Shown piece after piece: positions 1-8,973 of a stretch of DNA of 27,258 nt. The stretch spans positions 1 to 27,258 of the forward strand of contig CAKZLR010000006.1 in the NCBI GenBank assembly GCA_937127165.1, given 5' to 3'. Position 1 is the stretch's first letter. Each line of letters opens with the position of its first letter. Both the position numbers and the translations under genes were made by a program. The notes beneath the pieces are model-generated. The model did not search any database. It was not told the DNA's origin and worked only from the letters and a program-made list of their open reading frames with translations. This DNA comes from an uncultured Candidatus Peregrinibacteria bacterium (GTDB lineage Bacteria; Patescibacteriota; JACMRA01).

Positions 1-152
1 ATATTTTTGTAAAATTTCTTAGTGATTTGTGCTTGCTGGGCTTCACTTTGTCTAATCAAGTCTTCCAAAATAGAACTATTCTTACTTACCCTCAACAAGG
101 TTTGAGACTTTACCAAAAAAATCAATTCATCTAATTTGTGTTCATCGCTCAC
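1..152 (-). CDS. Partial CDS, unknown coiled-coil-like protein (N-terminus)
   Basis: An open frame runs from a GTG at 152 off the left edge (50 residues visible, about MSDEHKLDELIFLVKSQTLL onward, then a Gln-rich stretch with SEAQQAQITKKF). It is rich in Glu, Lys, Gln and Leu, so a helical or coiled-coil segment is likely. The frame is closed upstream by a TGA at about 170, so the start must lie between the two; GTG at 152 is the only good candidate. No clear ribosome binding site is visible. I do not recognise the family, and the rest of the protein is outside the window. Confidence 0.5.
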   Translation of the reverse strand, partial: MSDEHKLDELIFLVKSQTLLRVSKNSSILEDLIRQSEAQQAQITKKFYKN

Positions 153-280
153 TATTTGTCTCAGAAATCAGACTCCAAAAAATCATCTTTCTTGTATCCT
201 AGGAATACAACCTAAATTCCAAAAATTACCTACAATCCCCAAGGGGGCTTCGGTTTCACTCATGTATCATTTCCCCTACT

Positions 281-560
281 CTACCTTTGTCTAGGTTTTT
301 GGTGTTGATTCCTTTCCGCTTGATCTCTACTTAGAATTGCTTCGTTATCTTTAAGAATACCATCTACACTGCCTTTATACTTTAGTCGATTTTTCAAAGC
401 TTGAATTTTAATGATGTTGCTACCCTAGCAACTTAAATAACTTAAGTAAAAAAGCCACTTTTTCGGACTCCTCTTTTTCGCACTTGCCAGAATCTATCAA
501 GCTCTAAAGTTTCAAGTAAGTGTTGTTTAATTAACTCTTTCGTTTAACCCGATATTTCGT
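281..560 (-). pseudogene. Decayed coding remnant, unidentified
   Basis: Two stretches on the minus strand read like protein but lie in different frames. The upstream part (about 560 to 441) gives TKELIKQHLLETLELDRFWQ and then a basic segment; it carries an in-frame TAA just before and ends in TAA. The downstream part (about 412 to 281) gives IKIQALKNRLKYKGSVDGIL and KDNEAILSRDQAERNQ, ending in TAG at 281-283. Charged, balanced composition in such AT-rich DNA suggests former coding sequence, disrupted by stops and at least one frameshift. No family is recognised, and noise cannot be excluded. Confidence 0.3.
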
Positions 561-621
561 GTCTATGCTTATACGGTACTTTGTAGCAATTTCTTGTTAA
601 TAAGAGGTATAAAAAACTATT

Positions 622-1068
622 TTACTTTGGAGCAATTATCTCTTCCAGATTAGTGATAATTTTGATATTCATTTTTTTGGCTTTGTCTAGTTTACTTCCG
701 GGATTTTTGCCAGCTAGTAAAATTGTGGTTTTAGAAGATACCGCATTAGTAACTTTGGCTCCCATATCTTGTAATCTGGACTTAATTTCGCTTCTAGATA
801 GATCAAAAGTACCAGTAATACAAATTATTTCATCTTTTAAGGTTTGATTTGTACTTGTAACATTTTTAATAATTACTTGCAATCCCCCATTTGTGGGATC
901 TTGTTCTAACTCTTCGAAATCTTGAATTAGTTTGTAGTATCTTGGCGAATTCACAAAATCTAGATAATTTTGAGCCAATACATCGCCAATACCTTTAATC
1001 TGTAGTAGATCTTCTTTAGACAACTTAGACATCATCTTCAAAAATTCTGAGGCAGTGTATTGAGGCAT
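622..1068 (-). pseudogene. ligA: C-terminal fragment of NAD-dependent DNA ligase (HhH + BRCT)
   Basis: This 148-residue frame matches only the tail of bacterial LigA, an enzyme of about 670 residues that seals nicks using NAD. Residues about 16-40 carry the helix-hairpin-helix signature with LLQIKGIGDVLAQNYLDF. Residues about 78-148 form a BRCT domain with CITGTFDLSRSEIKSRL, GAKVTNAVSSKTTILLAG and GSKLDKAKK. The adenylation domain with its KxDG lysine, the OB fold and the zinc finger are absent. A TAA two codons before the ATG closes the frame, so the gene does not extend upstream. Either it is a remnant of a lost ligA, or a free-standing HhH-BRCT protein. The BRCT core looks undamaged, which leaves the second option open. 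Another ligase gene would be needed elsewhere in the genome. Confidence 0.75.
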
Positions 1069-1139
1069 AAACGCTTAGTTGTAGATTAATTTTGGTTACA
1101 ATCTTTGATTCTCAACTCACTCAAAAGTACAAAAATATA

Positions 1140-1840
1140 TTATTTCTTGATTTTATACCTAAGGTGTAGATAAGAATTTTGTAAAGTCTCTACCAAGATT
1201 AAATCCATATTTTTGATCATTTGTAAATCTTCATCATGCCTAATCTCACTACCACCAACAATAATACTAAGGGTTCTTGTGCCACCTATCAAAGCAGGAA
1301 AGACTACCAAAGAAACCTCATCTATAAGATTATTTCTAAGCAAAACCGAGTTGAGTGTACCACCAGACTGAATGGTTAGTTCGTCAATTTGATATTGAGT
1401 TTTTAATTTTTGAAACAAATCCACAAAATCAATCTCACTTTGATAACTAATTAAAAACATATTTTCTAGAATCAGTTTATACACTGGATGCTTGGAATTA
1501 CTAGTTCAAAAAATAGTCGTTTGCATCCGCGAGAAAGGTTTTTAATACCTTGAATAGTTAAATGTGAATTATCAATAACTACCAAATCTGTATTTGTTTT
1601 GTTCAAATTGAAATTAAATTGATTAGCGCCCATTTTTGCCAACATTTTACCGGAATTAAAAATAACTTTTTGTAACTGTGCTTGTAAAGGATAATACTGT
1701 TGCAACCCTTCCTTAATTCCGTCGAGTTTTGGTAAATCCTGATCAAAACTACGATCAATACCAAATCCAGTAGAAATTTTACCATCGACAGATATTAACA
1801 AAAATAGTTTGGTTATTGGTTTTTCAGGTATATTCGACAT
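1140..1840 (-). pseudogene. RibD C-terminal / dihydrofolate-reductase-like protein, frameshifted
   Basis: Two overlapping frames together make one RibD_C-type reductase of about 230 residues. The first (1840 to 1472) has the N-terminal strand with LFLLISVDGKIS and a middle segment with VVIDNSHLTIQGIKNLS. The second (from 1484) has the diagnostic C-terminal half: LTIQSGGTLNSVLLR, LIDEVSLVVFPALIGG and a final YLHLRYK. The break sits at a run of six T (minus strand) near 1510. Adding one T joins the protein as ..RLFF, then an in-frame TGA, then TSNSKHPVYKL, which fits the family better than either frame alone. Two lesions, frameshift and TGA, favour a real pseudogene over one sequencing error. 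Family members reduce flavin or pterin precursors with NAD(P)H; the exact substrate is not known here. Confidence 0.7.
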
Positions 1841-2540
<700 letters not shown>

Positions 2541-2771
2541 TAGTTATTTACCTACCATTACTGTTCAAAAGAGCATCTTTGGCGAAAATCCAAAAGAGTT
2601 TATATTTGTTAACCTGAATTGTTTGTCTACCAAATTTATTGAACTTACTAAAATCAAAAACTAAATTGAGACAGTTAGGAAACTTGACAAACTTATACAA
2701 ATTATAAAGTTGTTGCGTGTAGCACTTGCTGAATGCAAGCAATTTCTAATTGAAAAATCTTGAAAAATCTT

Positions 2772-3464
2772 ATGGAAGATAAATCAAACAAAACCAGCAT
2801 CATTATAGCTTTAGTAGCTATAGCTTTAATAGTCGGTGGTATTTTTTTGCTTAACCAAAGTATCTCCAAAAATACAAATTTAGAAGATAACCAAGTTGTT
2901 ACTTTACCTCAAAAAGTAAAGCCAAAGCCTACTAATTTTGAAGAGTGTAAGGAAGCTGGTGGTTTTGTAATTCCTGGAAACCCAGAGGAATGTACTTTTG
3001 GCGGGAGTACCTTTGTGAAAACTGTAAATAATAAAGATCAAGACGTTGCAAGTAATGAGAAAGAAACAAATAAGCCAACTAATTTTGACGAATGTAAAGG
3101 GGCTGGTGGTATAATTAGAAGTAATCAAACTCAAGAAGAGTGTACTTTTGAAGGTGTGACATTTGTAAAACCTAAAACTACCGAAAACCCAAAACCAAAA
3201 CCAACCACTGGTCTTGCTGCTGATGAGTTTATAGCTGTTCTCGAATCAATTAACGGAAATCAAACTAATTATAAGATTGTTGAATCCGGTTTTCCTAATC
3301 CAAAATGGATCAAGCCAGGTGCCCCAATGAATTTAGTTAATATTAGTTCTAGTTTTAATATTAATCTGCAAGTTGGAAAGAAATATAAGTTTAAAGCAAA
3401 TATAACAGAGTCTAACACAGGCTTTTTAATAAATAGCATCAGTTCTATTACTGAAGTAGAATAG
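2772..3464 (+). CDS. Membrane-anchored protein with two TNFEEC-type cysteine motifs
   Basis: The protein is about 230 residues. ATG at 2772 is preferred; an in-frame TTG at 2760 would add four residues. A single N-terminal membrane segment (about residues 9-27, IIIALVAIALIVGGIFLL) follows a short charged start, so the rest should lie outside the membrane. Two copies of a small motif follow, at about 54-82 (TNFEECKEAGGF, then PEECTFGGSTF) and 103-132 (TNFDECKGAGGI, then EECTFEGVTF). Each has two Cys about 17-19 apart that could form a disulfide. A Pro/Lys linker leads to a C-terminal strand-rich region of about 75 residues (GKKYKFKANI). Similar short cysteine motifs are common in Patescibacteria surface proteins; function is unknown. 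The stop lies 6-15 bases before the next start, so the two genes are probably cotranscribed. Confidence 0.75.
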   Translation: MEDKSNKTSIIIALVAIALIVGGIFLLNQSISKNTNLEDNQVVTLPQKVKPKPTNFEECKEAGGFVIPGNPEECTFGGSTFVKTVNNKDQDVASNEKETNKPTNFDECKGAGGIIRSNQTQEECTFEGVTFVKPKTTENPKPKPTTGLAADEFIAVLESINGNQTNYKIVESGFPNPKWIKPGAPMNLVNISSSFNINLQVGKKYKFKANITESNTGFLINSISSITEVE

Positions 3465-3479
3465 TGAATTTTGAAAAAA

Positions 3480-3824
3480 ATGTTCAAACTTACACCTTCG
3501 GTCAAGCTTATAATTTTAGGTATCATATTCTTTTTATTGTTTTTAAACTTAATTACTTTCACTAACTTTGTAGCTAGTCAAAGAAATGTAAATGATTCCT
3601 TAGTAAAACAAATTGATAATTTAACAATTCAAAAAAAGAGTTTGGAAGAAGATGTAAGTAAACAATCCAGAGAGGAAATTAGTGTTAAGAATAATCAGCA
3701 AGGTTTTGTTAGAATTAATTTTTCTGAAATTCTTAGACCTGCTGATGTGCAGATTCAAAAAAAACCTCAAGACACAGATTTACCAAAACCCTTCGGAGAG
3801 GAACTAAGTATAATAGGCAGATAA
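3480..3824 (+). CDS. Small bitopic membrane protein, FtsB/DivIC-like
   Basis: About 115 residues. ATG at 3480 is in frame with a TTG at 3471 (nine bases upstream), and either could start the protein. The N-terminus has one membrane helix (IILGIIFFLLFLNLITF), followed at once by a coiled coil (VNDSLVKQIDNLTIQKKSL). A short extracytoplasmic tail contains QQGFVRINFSEIL, and the C-terminus is Pro-rich. Order and size resemble FtsB/DivIC septum proteins, in which a short cytoplasmic N-terminus, one helix and a heptad region bridge division factors. Sequence identity is too weak for certainty, so a generic bitopic coiled-coil protein is the alternative. It sits directly behind the cysteine-motif protein gene, on the same strand. 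Confidence 0.5.
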   Translation: MFKLTPSVKLIILGIIFFLLFLNLITFTNFVASQRNVNDSLVKQIDNLTIQKKSLEEDVSKQSREEISVKNNQQGFVRINFSEILRPADVQIQKKPQDTDLPKPFGEELSIIGR

Positions 3825-3975
3825 AAGTTTACGCGAAGTAATATTTACTGATTTTAAAAATACCTAAAAGTTACAAAACACAACGAACCGTAAGAATAAT
3901 CCATGAGACTCAACTTTTTTAAACAAGTTTTGATGAAAGTAGCTCTTAGGGAGTTTTTAGTATCTTGCTTTATTT

Positions 3976-4003
3976 ATTCTAATATCATCATTCTAATATC
4001 ATC
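3976..4003. repeat. 14-bp tandem duplication over the metK stop codon
   Basis: The word ATTCTAATATCATC occurs twice in direct tandem at 3976-3989 and 3990-4003. In metK (minus strand) the upstream copy encodes the last codons. The duplication places a TGA where the unduplicated gene would have had TAA, so the encoded protein end is unchanged. Confidence 0.9.
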
Positions 4004-5172
4004 CCCTGATTCCAGGGTGTTGAGGGATCTTGAAAGTAGTCCGACCATTTAGTTAAATTCTGGTAATGTTCTGGGGTTTTGAGATTAAATCTTGCGATTA
4101 TGTCTTTAAATTTTAAGGAAATATTGTCGGTTACTAGTTTTTCTAGTTCCTCTTGGGAAATTGTAGCAGTATTGTTGGTAAAAATATTTAGTATTGGATA
4201 GCTGCTACCAAGCTGATAACACAAAGTTACCCTAGCAAAGTCTGCTAAATTACTTTTAACTACTGAAACTGCAATATATCTAGCTAGTAAAGTGGCTGTA
4301 GCGGAAGGTTTAGTTGGGTCTTCTCCAGAAAAAGAATCTTCACAAACCCCATATGTAGCAAAACTATCACGATAAGGCTTAGCCTCACGACTGCCAGCAT
4401 CAGTCTTCCAGCCTCCCTCCGGCCAATGGCCAGCTCCGTTAATTATCAAGCTAGGTGAACCTAGATCAGTTTTCCATTTTTCCCCTGTATAATGTAAATA
4501 CTCTAAGACGATTTTAGTTATCAATTCTCTCAAAACCTCTACAGATAAATCTGTGGATTGTTCAACAGCAATAACCACACTCCTGATTCTTTTTAGTTGT
4601 ACTCCTTCATATTCTGCTGTTACCTCCACTTTCCCATCTGCCCTGAGTTTGGATAATTCAGCAAATTGGTTTGAGTCTTGGATAAAGCTAGGATAGAGAT
4701 TATATAGATAAATATCATCAATGATATCTCTTATACCTACAGCCAAAAATCTTTCCCAAGGTAAATAATTAGGGCTATTTTTGTATGCCACGCCAATGGC
4801 AACTCCGCTATCTCCAGCTACTTCTTTTTGGGAATTGAAAGACAAAGCATCCGATTGAGGAGCAAAACTAAAAATCACCTGACCTTCACCGAGTTTTTCT
4901 TTATAAATTTCTTCGTATTTTTGTACTACTATTTTAGTAGCGACATCTCTAAAATCTGGCTGAGATAAGATAAACGCGCTCACTTCTCCAGCCACTCTAA
5001 CTCTAATTCCACTTTTAGTATTGGAATAATAACCGTTAACTCTGAGATCGAAACGAGCATTTGGATCTCTACGAATTATCTCTGCCCCAATTAGATTGGC
5101 AATTTGTGAGTCTATTTCGTCCGGTTTGCCCCTTCGGCCTGCCTCAAAGGCATGTAAAATGATTTCTGACAT
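3988..5172 (-). CDS. metK: Divergent S-adenosylmethionine synthetase (MetK family)
   Basis: At 394 residues it is close to the usual 380-400 of methionine adenosyltransferase, which makes S-adenosylmethionine from methionine and ATP. Family landmarks in order: EAGRRGKPDEIDSQIA near residue 10 (counterpart of ESVSEGHPDKIADQIS), AGDSGVAIG (GDQG motif), a Lys in LRADGKVEV, SLIINGAGHWP followed by TDAGSREAK (the glycine-rich GDxGLTGRK region), and SFSGEDPTKPSATATLLARY (FSGKDPxKVDRSAAYAARY). By ungapped reading the active-site His becomes Lys, the Lys of HPDK becomes Glu, and the first Lys of SGKDPxK becomes Glu, while the Asp of GDxG is kept. It is therefore clearly in the family, but activity is not assured. 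A 14-base duplication lies at the stop, giving TGA TGA then TAG. A hairpin lies upstream at 5192-5208. No SAM riboswitch is seen. Confidence 0.75.
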   Translation of the reverse strand: MSEIILHAFEAGRRGKPDEIDSQIANLIGAEIIRRDPNARFDLRVNGYYSNTKSGIRVRVAGEVSAFILSQPDFRDVATKIVVQKYEEIYKEKLGEGQVIFSFAPQSDALSFNSQKEVAGDSGVAIGVAYKNSPNYLPWERFLAVGIRDIIDDIYLYNLYPSFIQDSNQFAELSKLRADGKVEVTAEYEGVQLKRIRSVVIAVEQSTDLSVEVLRELITKIVLEYLHYTGEKWKTDLGSPSLIINGAGHWPEGGWKTDAGSREAKPYRDSFATYGVCEDSFSGEDPTKPSATATLLARYIAVSVVKSNLADFARVTLCYQLGSSYPILNIFTNNTATISQEELEKLVTDNISLKFKDIIARFNLKTPEHYQNLTKWSDYFQDPSTPWNQGMILE

Positions 5173-5648
5173 ATATTGAACTATATAACTAATTGGTCAA
5201 GAACCAATATAAGCAATAAAAAAGGATTTTTGGTTTTGTCAAAGGATCTTAAAACATATTTTTTAACCAAAAATTCTCACAATCTTGATGAACTGGACTT
5301 TGTTAAAATCGTAAAAATTATTCTAACATTTTCAAGATCTTTTTAGTATTGCTTGTAAAAACCTGGAATTTAATCTAGGCAAAATCTTAATCACCTATAT
5401 AACCACCTTCAACTATAAGTTGAAAAAGTTTTTAAATTATCACCAGTTACCCTCTAGTTTTAACCAGAAACCTAGTTTTTTAATTAAAAAATTTGGACAG
5501 ACTCTCTTAATTCTTTCGAAATTGCAACTTGTACTATTCAATTCAAGTAATAAATTTCACACATTTTTTAAAAAAATTTTTTATAATTTTAACAGTTAAT
5601 ATTTATATGTATGTCTTATACTAATTTTGTTAATTTTATAACTAAAAA
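5173..5648. other. Intergenic region upstream of metK with two inverted repeats
   Basis: No gene is seen. Two inverted repeats stand out: ATTGGT/ACCAAT at 5192-5197 and 5203-5208, close to the metK start, and a perfect 10-bp pair ATTTTTGGTT (5226-5235) with AACCAAAAAT (5265-5274). Both lie in what would be the metK leader and promoter region on the minus strand. They could be leader structures or a terminator, but no U-tract is convincing. The remainder to 5640 is AT-rich without recognisable sites. Confidence 0.4.
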
Positions 5649-6860
5649 TGCTGTTGTTGCCACATCATCACGGTGCTGGCGATTGGTGGAACAATTATTG
5701 TAGCTGCTGAATTCTAGCACCCCAAAAATTTAAATCTTGGAATATTCTCAGTTTTAACCAAAATTTTAAAAAGAATAAAGTTACTAATTTTGAAGAGTGT
5801 AAAATGAAGAGTATAAAAAAGCTGGTGGAACTATTGTACAAACTTTACTACCACCAATTGCTTGTGAATTTGAGGGTAAAATATTTGAAGAAGAAATAAA
5901 AAGATTTAAACTACGAATATATGTTGATGAATTTTACTTAAATTTTAAAAAATTAATTATGATTATAATTGGAAATTAGTATAAAACTCAAGAAGTAAAT
6001 ATACCCAGATTACCCAGATTGTTGGAAAATAAGATTCTACTTTAAAAAAGCGACACTACTCTCAAATTTAAAATCATCCCCATAGAAATTCCAGTTTTTC
6101 TGGTGTGCCCATAGGACCTACGATGATTTATGATTGTGGTCTTTTGTAGAAAGTTTGGAAAAAGTAAATGTAAAAGGCGACCTAAATCGTTTTAAAGGTG
6201 ATAAATTTGATTCTCTCAACTAATGGCTTTATCAAGGATCTAAAAACTCGACTCTTACTCATTTTTTTGACTCAAGACACAGGAATTAGATGAAAATACT
6301 TATGGTGACATTATTTTTTGTACTATGGAGATTTATTTATATTCAAGAGTGAATCCTCAGAATTATCTGAAGAGTGGACCGAATAGTTGTTGATACTTTG
6401 TCTCAAATGTTCAAATTGGAAGCAATAGAACCTTCTTAAGAAAATCAAAAAATTTCTCGGCTAACTTATATTAATCCAAAATATCCCAAGTTAAGATCAA
6501 TTACCCAAATGATTGGATTATTGAAAAATAAATTGATAATTCTGAATATAAAACAATTCTTTCGTTTAAAAACGGTTTAGTTTTAGGATGTAATTTTACT
6601 TTTGTCAGAAGCAAAATAGGTATGACAGATATGTTTTGTACAAATATCAAAACCTATTTGCTAATATTGGTAATGATTGGTAGAGAATTATAGATAATCC
6701 TGACAATTATGTTTATAGATTTTTATACAACACATCAGTTTTCCCAAAATATCAAATGTCAAATTTTGGGGAAGTGGTTACAAATATGTCAAAAATTGAT
6801 ACTGAATGAGTACAAAATCCCAAAGCAAACAAAGCTTATAAATTATAAAGCATGCCAATA
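5649..6860 (+). pseudogene. Decayed membrane-anchored TNFEEC-motif protein
   Basis: Pieces of one former plus-strand gene are scattered over several frames. At 5664-5716 a membrane segment reads IITVLAIGGTIIVAAEF and ends in TAG. At about 5780-5890 the cysteine motif reads VTNFEECK, then in another frame KAGGTIVQTLLPPIACEFEG, the same motif as in the 2772-3464 protein; the shift comes from a near-perfect 14-base duplication at 5791-5818. Further on, YPDCWKIRFYFKK (near 6005), YPNDWIIEK followed by EYKTILSFKNGLVLGCNFTF (near 6505-6605), and YRFLYNTSVFPKYQMSNFGE (near 6715-6775) read well but are cut by TAA, TAG and TGA. The repeated YP..W phrases suggest two related C-terminal domains. It is non-functional as it stands. 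Confidence 0.65.
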
Positions 6861-7345
6861 CTCACCGTCTATGGTCACTCCATCAACTTTTATGTTTGAT
6901 AAAGTTGAAGAGAGTTTAATTTTTATAGGTTTAAAAAGGGGGGTCTAGATAATCAAGACTTTTAAAAAAAAAGTCGATCAAATATTTGCCTTAACAAGAT
7001 TCTAAATTCACCTCTAATAAAATCTAATTTCACTCAACTTTGCTTTTCAAAACATACTTAGAAAATTTATCAAAACAGACAAAATGAGGAAATAAGTTAC
7101 AGCAATGTTTCACGGTATAGCTAACCTGCTTATTAAAACTTAGTAAGTTATTATCAGTTATTTGGTAAGTGGTTTAGAGTTTTTACTTGGTATTGATTCG
7201 GTTGCTGTAAACTTAAGAGATTAACATAATTAGATTTGTTTTTGCAGTAAGTACAACCACAATTTTTTAGTATAGATGCTTAGACAATTCTTGGTGCCTA
7301 CATTGTAGGCAGAATTAGTAAATAAGAAACATATTTTTTATAAAC
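6861..7345. other. Intergenic region, no gene seen
   Basis: Apart from the tail of the preceding decayed gene (stops in all plus frames, a poly-G run at about 6938-6943) I see no coding frame, RNA gene or clear repeat here. The segment leads into the pyrE promoter. Confidence 0.6.
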
Positions 7346-7378
7346 TTGACAACTGATACAATTGTTATAACTTATAAT
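7346..7378 (+). promoter_or_regulatory. Candidate promoter for pyrE-pyrF
   Basis: A perfect -35 hexamer TTGACA lies at 7346-7351. Two overlapping -10 candidates follow: TATAAC at 7366-7371 (14-base spacer) and TATAAT at 7373-7378 (21-base spacer). Neither spacing is ideal, so the exact pairing is uncertain. The site is about 75 bases before the pyrE start, leaving room for the structured leader. Confidence 0.5.
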
Positions 7379-7384
7379 TAGGAG

Positions 7385-7447
7385 TTAGTCACTCTGTGAG
7401 TTTTCCTGGGAGTTTCCCACCACTTAAAGGTGGCGTAGTCGTGGAAA
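7385..7447 (+). promoter_or_regulatory. Structured pyrE leader with competing hairpins
   Basis: Three short stems can form: ACTC/GAGT (7391-7394 with 7398-7401), TGGGA/TCCCA (7407-7411 with 7415-7419) and CCACC/GGTGG (7417-7421 with 7429-7433). The second and third share bases and exclude each other. In addition TTTCC (7413-7417) can pair with GGAAA (7443-7447), which is the only Shine-Dalgarno-like sequence before the pyrE ATG at 7455. The layout fits a switch that exposes or hides the ribosome site. No known riboswitch class is recognised. Confidence 0.45.
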
Positions 7448-7454
7448 TTTTATT

Positions 7455-8087
7455 ATGTCAAATATTCTAAACCTTTTAAAGGCTCTAGGAGCTATTATTG
7501 AAGGCGATCATTTTGTATATACATCAGGTAAGCACGGTGTAGTGTACATTAACAAAGATGCTTTATATCCTCATACTGCCAAAACCTCGGAAGTTGGAAA
7601 AATGTTTGCGGAAGCAGTTGTTGATGCCGAAGTTGACGTGGATGTAGTGGTGGGACCGGCTCTCGGAGGAATAATTTTATCTCAATGGACTGCTTACCAC
7701 TTATCACAAATGTTGGGCAAAGAGGTTTTGAGCGTCTATACTGAAAAAGACCAAAACAAAAGTCAAATTTTTACTAGAAATTATGATAAAATTGTGGCAG
7801 AAAAAAGAGTCTTAGTTGTGGAAGATATAGTTACTACCGCTGGTTCAATTATTAAAACTATAAATGCCGTTAAATTAGCTGGCGGAATTGTAGTTGGGGC
7901 TGGAGCTATGGTTAACCGTAACCCATCCATAACCGACGATTATATTGGAACCCGCTTTTTTGCTTTAGCAACCCTACCAGCTGAAGCTTGGGATGAGCAC
8001 GAAATGCCAGACTGGTTAAAAACCAGACCAGTGAATACAAATTTTGGTCACGGTAAAAAATATCTTCAAGACAAAGGTCTTTTATAA
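7455..8087 (+). CDS. pyrE: Orotate phosphoribosyltransferase
   Basis: A 210-residue protein, normal length. It converts orotate and PRPP to orotidine monophosphate, the fifth step of pyrimidine synthesis, in the cytoplasm. The PRPP-binding signature VLVVEDIVTTAGS is at residues about 119-131 with the paired acidic residues E123 and D124. VVGPALGGI (about 69-77) fits the phosphate and ring-binding loop, and the N-terminus FVYTSGKHGVVYINKDAL matches the PyrE substrate region. The ATG at 7455 is preceded by GGAAA at a spacing of seven bases, inside a potential leader hairpin. pyrF follows after about 66 bases on the same strand, so the last two UMP-forming steps are probably one transcript. Confidence 0.93.
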   Translation: MSNILNLLKALGAIIEGDHFVYTSGKHGVVYINKDALYPHTAKTSEVGKMFAEAVVDAEVDVDVVVGPALGGIILSQWTAYHLSQMLGKEVLSVYTEKDQNKSQIFTRNYDKIVAEKRVLVVEDIVTTAGSIIKTINAVKLAGGIVVGAGAMVNRNPSITDDYIGTRFFALATLPAEAWDEHEMPDWLKTRPVNTNFGHGKKYLQDKGLL

Positions 8088-8153
8088 GTTCAAGAATTAA
8101 TTTAAAATCTATAAGATTCTGATCTCTATTTGATTCATAATCAACTTTGTTTT

Positions 8154-8972
8154 ATGAATTTTTTACAAAAACTCAACCGGGCTATCGAAACTAACAACAG
8201 TTTTTTGTGTGTGGGTCTAGACCCTGATTATTCTAAATTACCAAGTCACCTGAAAAATTTACAGTATCCTTTATTTGAGTTCAACAAACAGATTATTGAT
8301 TCAACCCACGATTTAGTGTGCGGATACAAACCAAACTCCGCTTTTTATGAAGCTTGGGGCCACGAAGGAATTTATCAACTTAAACTCACTTTTGATTATT
8401 TACATCAAAAATACCCACATATACCGACTATTCTGGATGCTAAAAGAGCAGATATTGGCAATACTAACCTAGGCTATATCCAGTTTGCTTTTGAATATCT
8501 TGGGGTAGATAGTATTACTTTAAACCCATATTTGGGTAAAGAAGCTATGCAACCATTTTTAAGTTATAAAAACCGAGGTCTGTTTTTTTTGTGCAAAAGC
8601 TCTAATCCTGGATCTGGCGAGTTTCAGGATATAACCATCGGTGAAAGAAAACTATATCAAATTATTGCTCAACAAGTTAGTCAAAACTGGAATCAAAATA
8701 ACAATTGCTTACTAGTTGTAGGTGCCACTTATCCTCGAGAATTAGCAGACATTAGGCAACTACTACCGAATATGACTTTTCTAATCCCTGGAGTTGGCTC
8801 ACAAGGAGGTGATATTCAACAAACGGTTAATGCGGCCAAAAATTCTGACGGTAAAGGTTTTATCATAAACTCATCCAGAAATATCATTTTTGCCTCCAAC
8901 GAAAAAGATTTTGCCCAAGCAGCAAGACAAAGAGCGATTGAGGTAAGGGATTCTATAAATAGTTGTCTTTAA
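8154..8972 (+). CDS. pyrF: Orotidine 5'-phosphate decarboxylase (type 2)
   Basis: It decarboxylates OMP to UMP, the product of the pyrE step. The ATG at 8154 (272 residues) is preferred over an in-frame TTG at 8130, because family members begin near MNFLQKLNRAIETNNSFLCV. Motifs: CVGLDPDYSKLP near the N-terminus, the catalytic LDAKRADIGNT with Lys at about residue 97, and the phosphate-binding PGVGSQGGDI near residue 220. Length and motifs fit the longer PyrF type found in mycobacteria and many environmental bacteria. A short hairpin follows the stop. It is the second gene of the pyrE-pyrF unit. Confidence 0.92.
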   Translation: MNFLQKLNRAIETNNSFLCVGLDPDYSKLPSHLKNLQYPLFEFNKQIIDSTHDLVCGYKPNSAFYEAWGHEGIYQLKLTFDYLHQKYPHIPTILDAKRADIGNTNLGYIQFAFEYLGVDSITLNPYLGKEAMQPFLSYKNRGLFFLCKSSNPGSGEFQDITIGERKLYQIIAQQVSQNWNQNNNCLLVVGATYPRELADIRQLLPNMTFLIPGVGSQGGDIQQTVNAAKNSDGKGFIINSSRNIIFASNEKDFAQAARQRAIEVRDSINSCL

Positions 8973-8973
8973 T

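Noticed and set aside
2548..2742. 64-codon minus-strand open frame
   Set aside because: Phe/Lys/Asn-rich, no recognisable motif, directly upstream of and divergent from the 2772 gene; not enough support, although a remnant is possible.
5173..5300. SAM riboswitch upstream of metK
   Set aside because: Inverted repeats are present, but none of the conserved SAM-I, SAM-II or SAM-III core sequences could be found.
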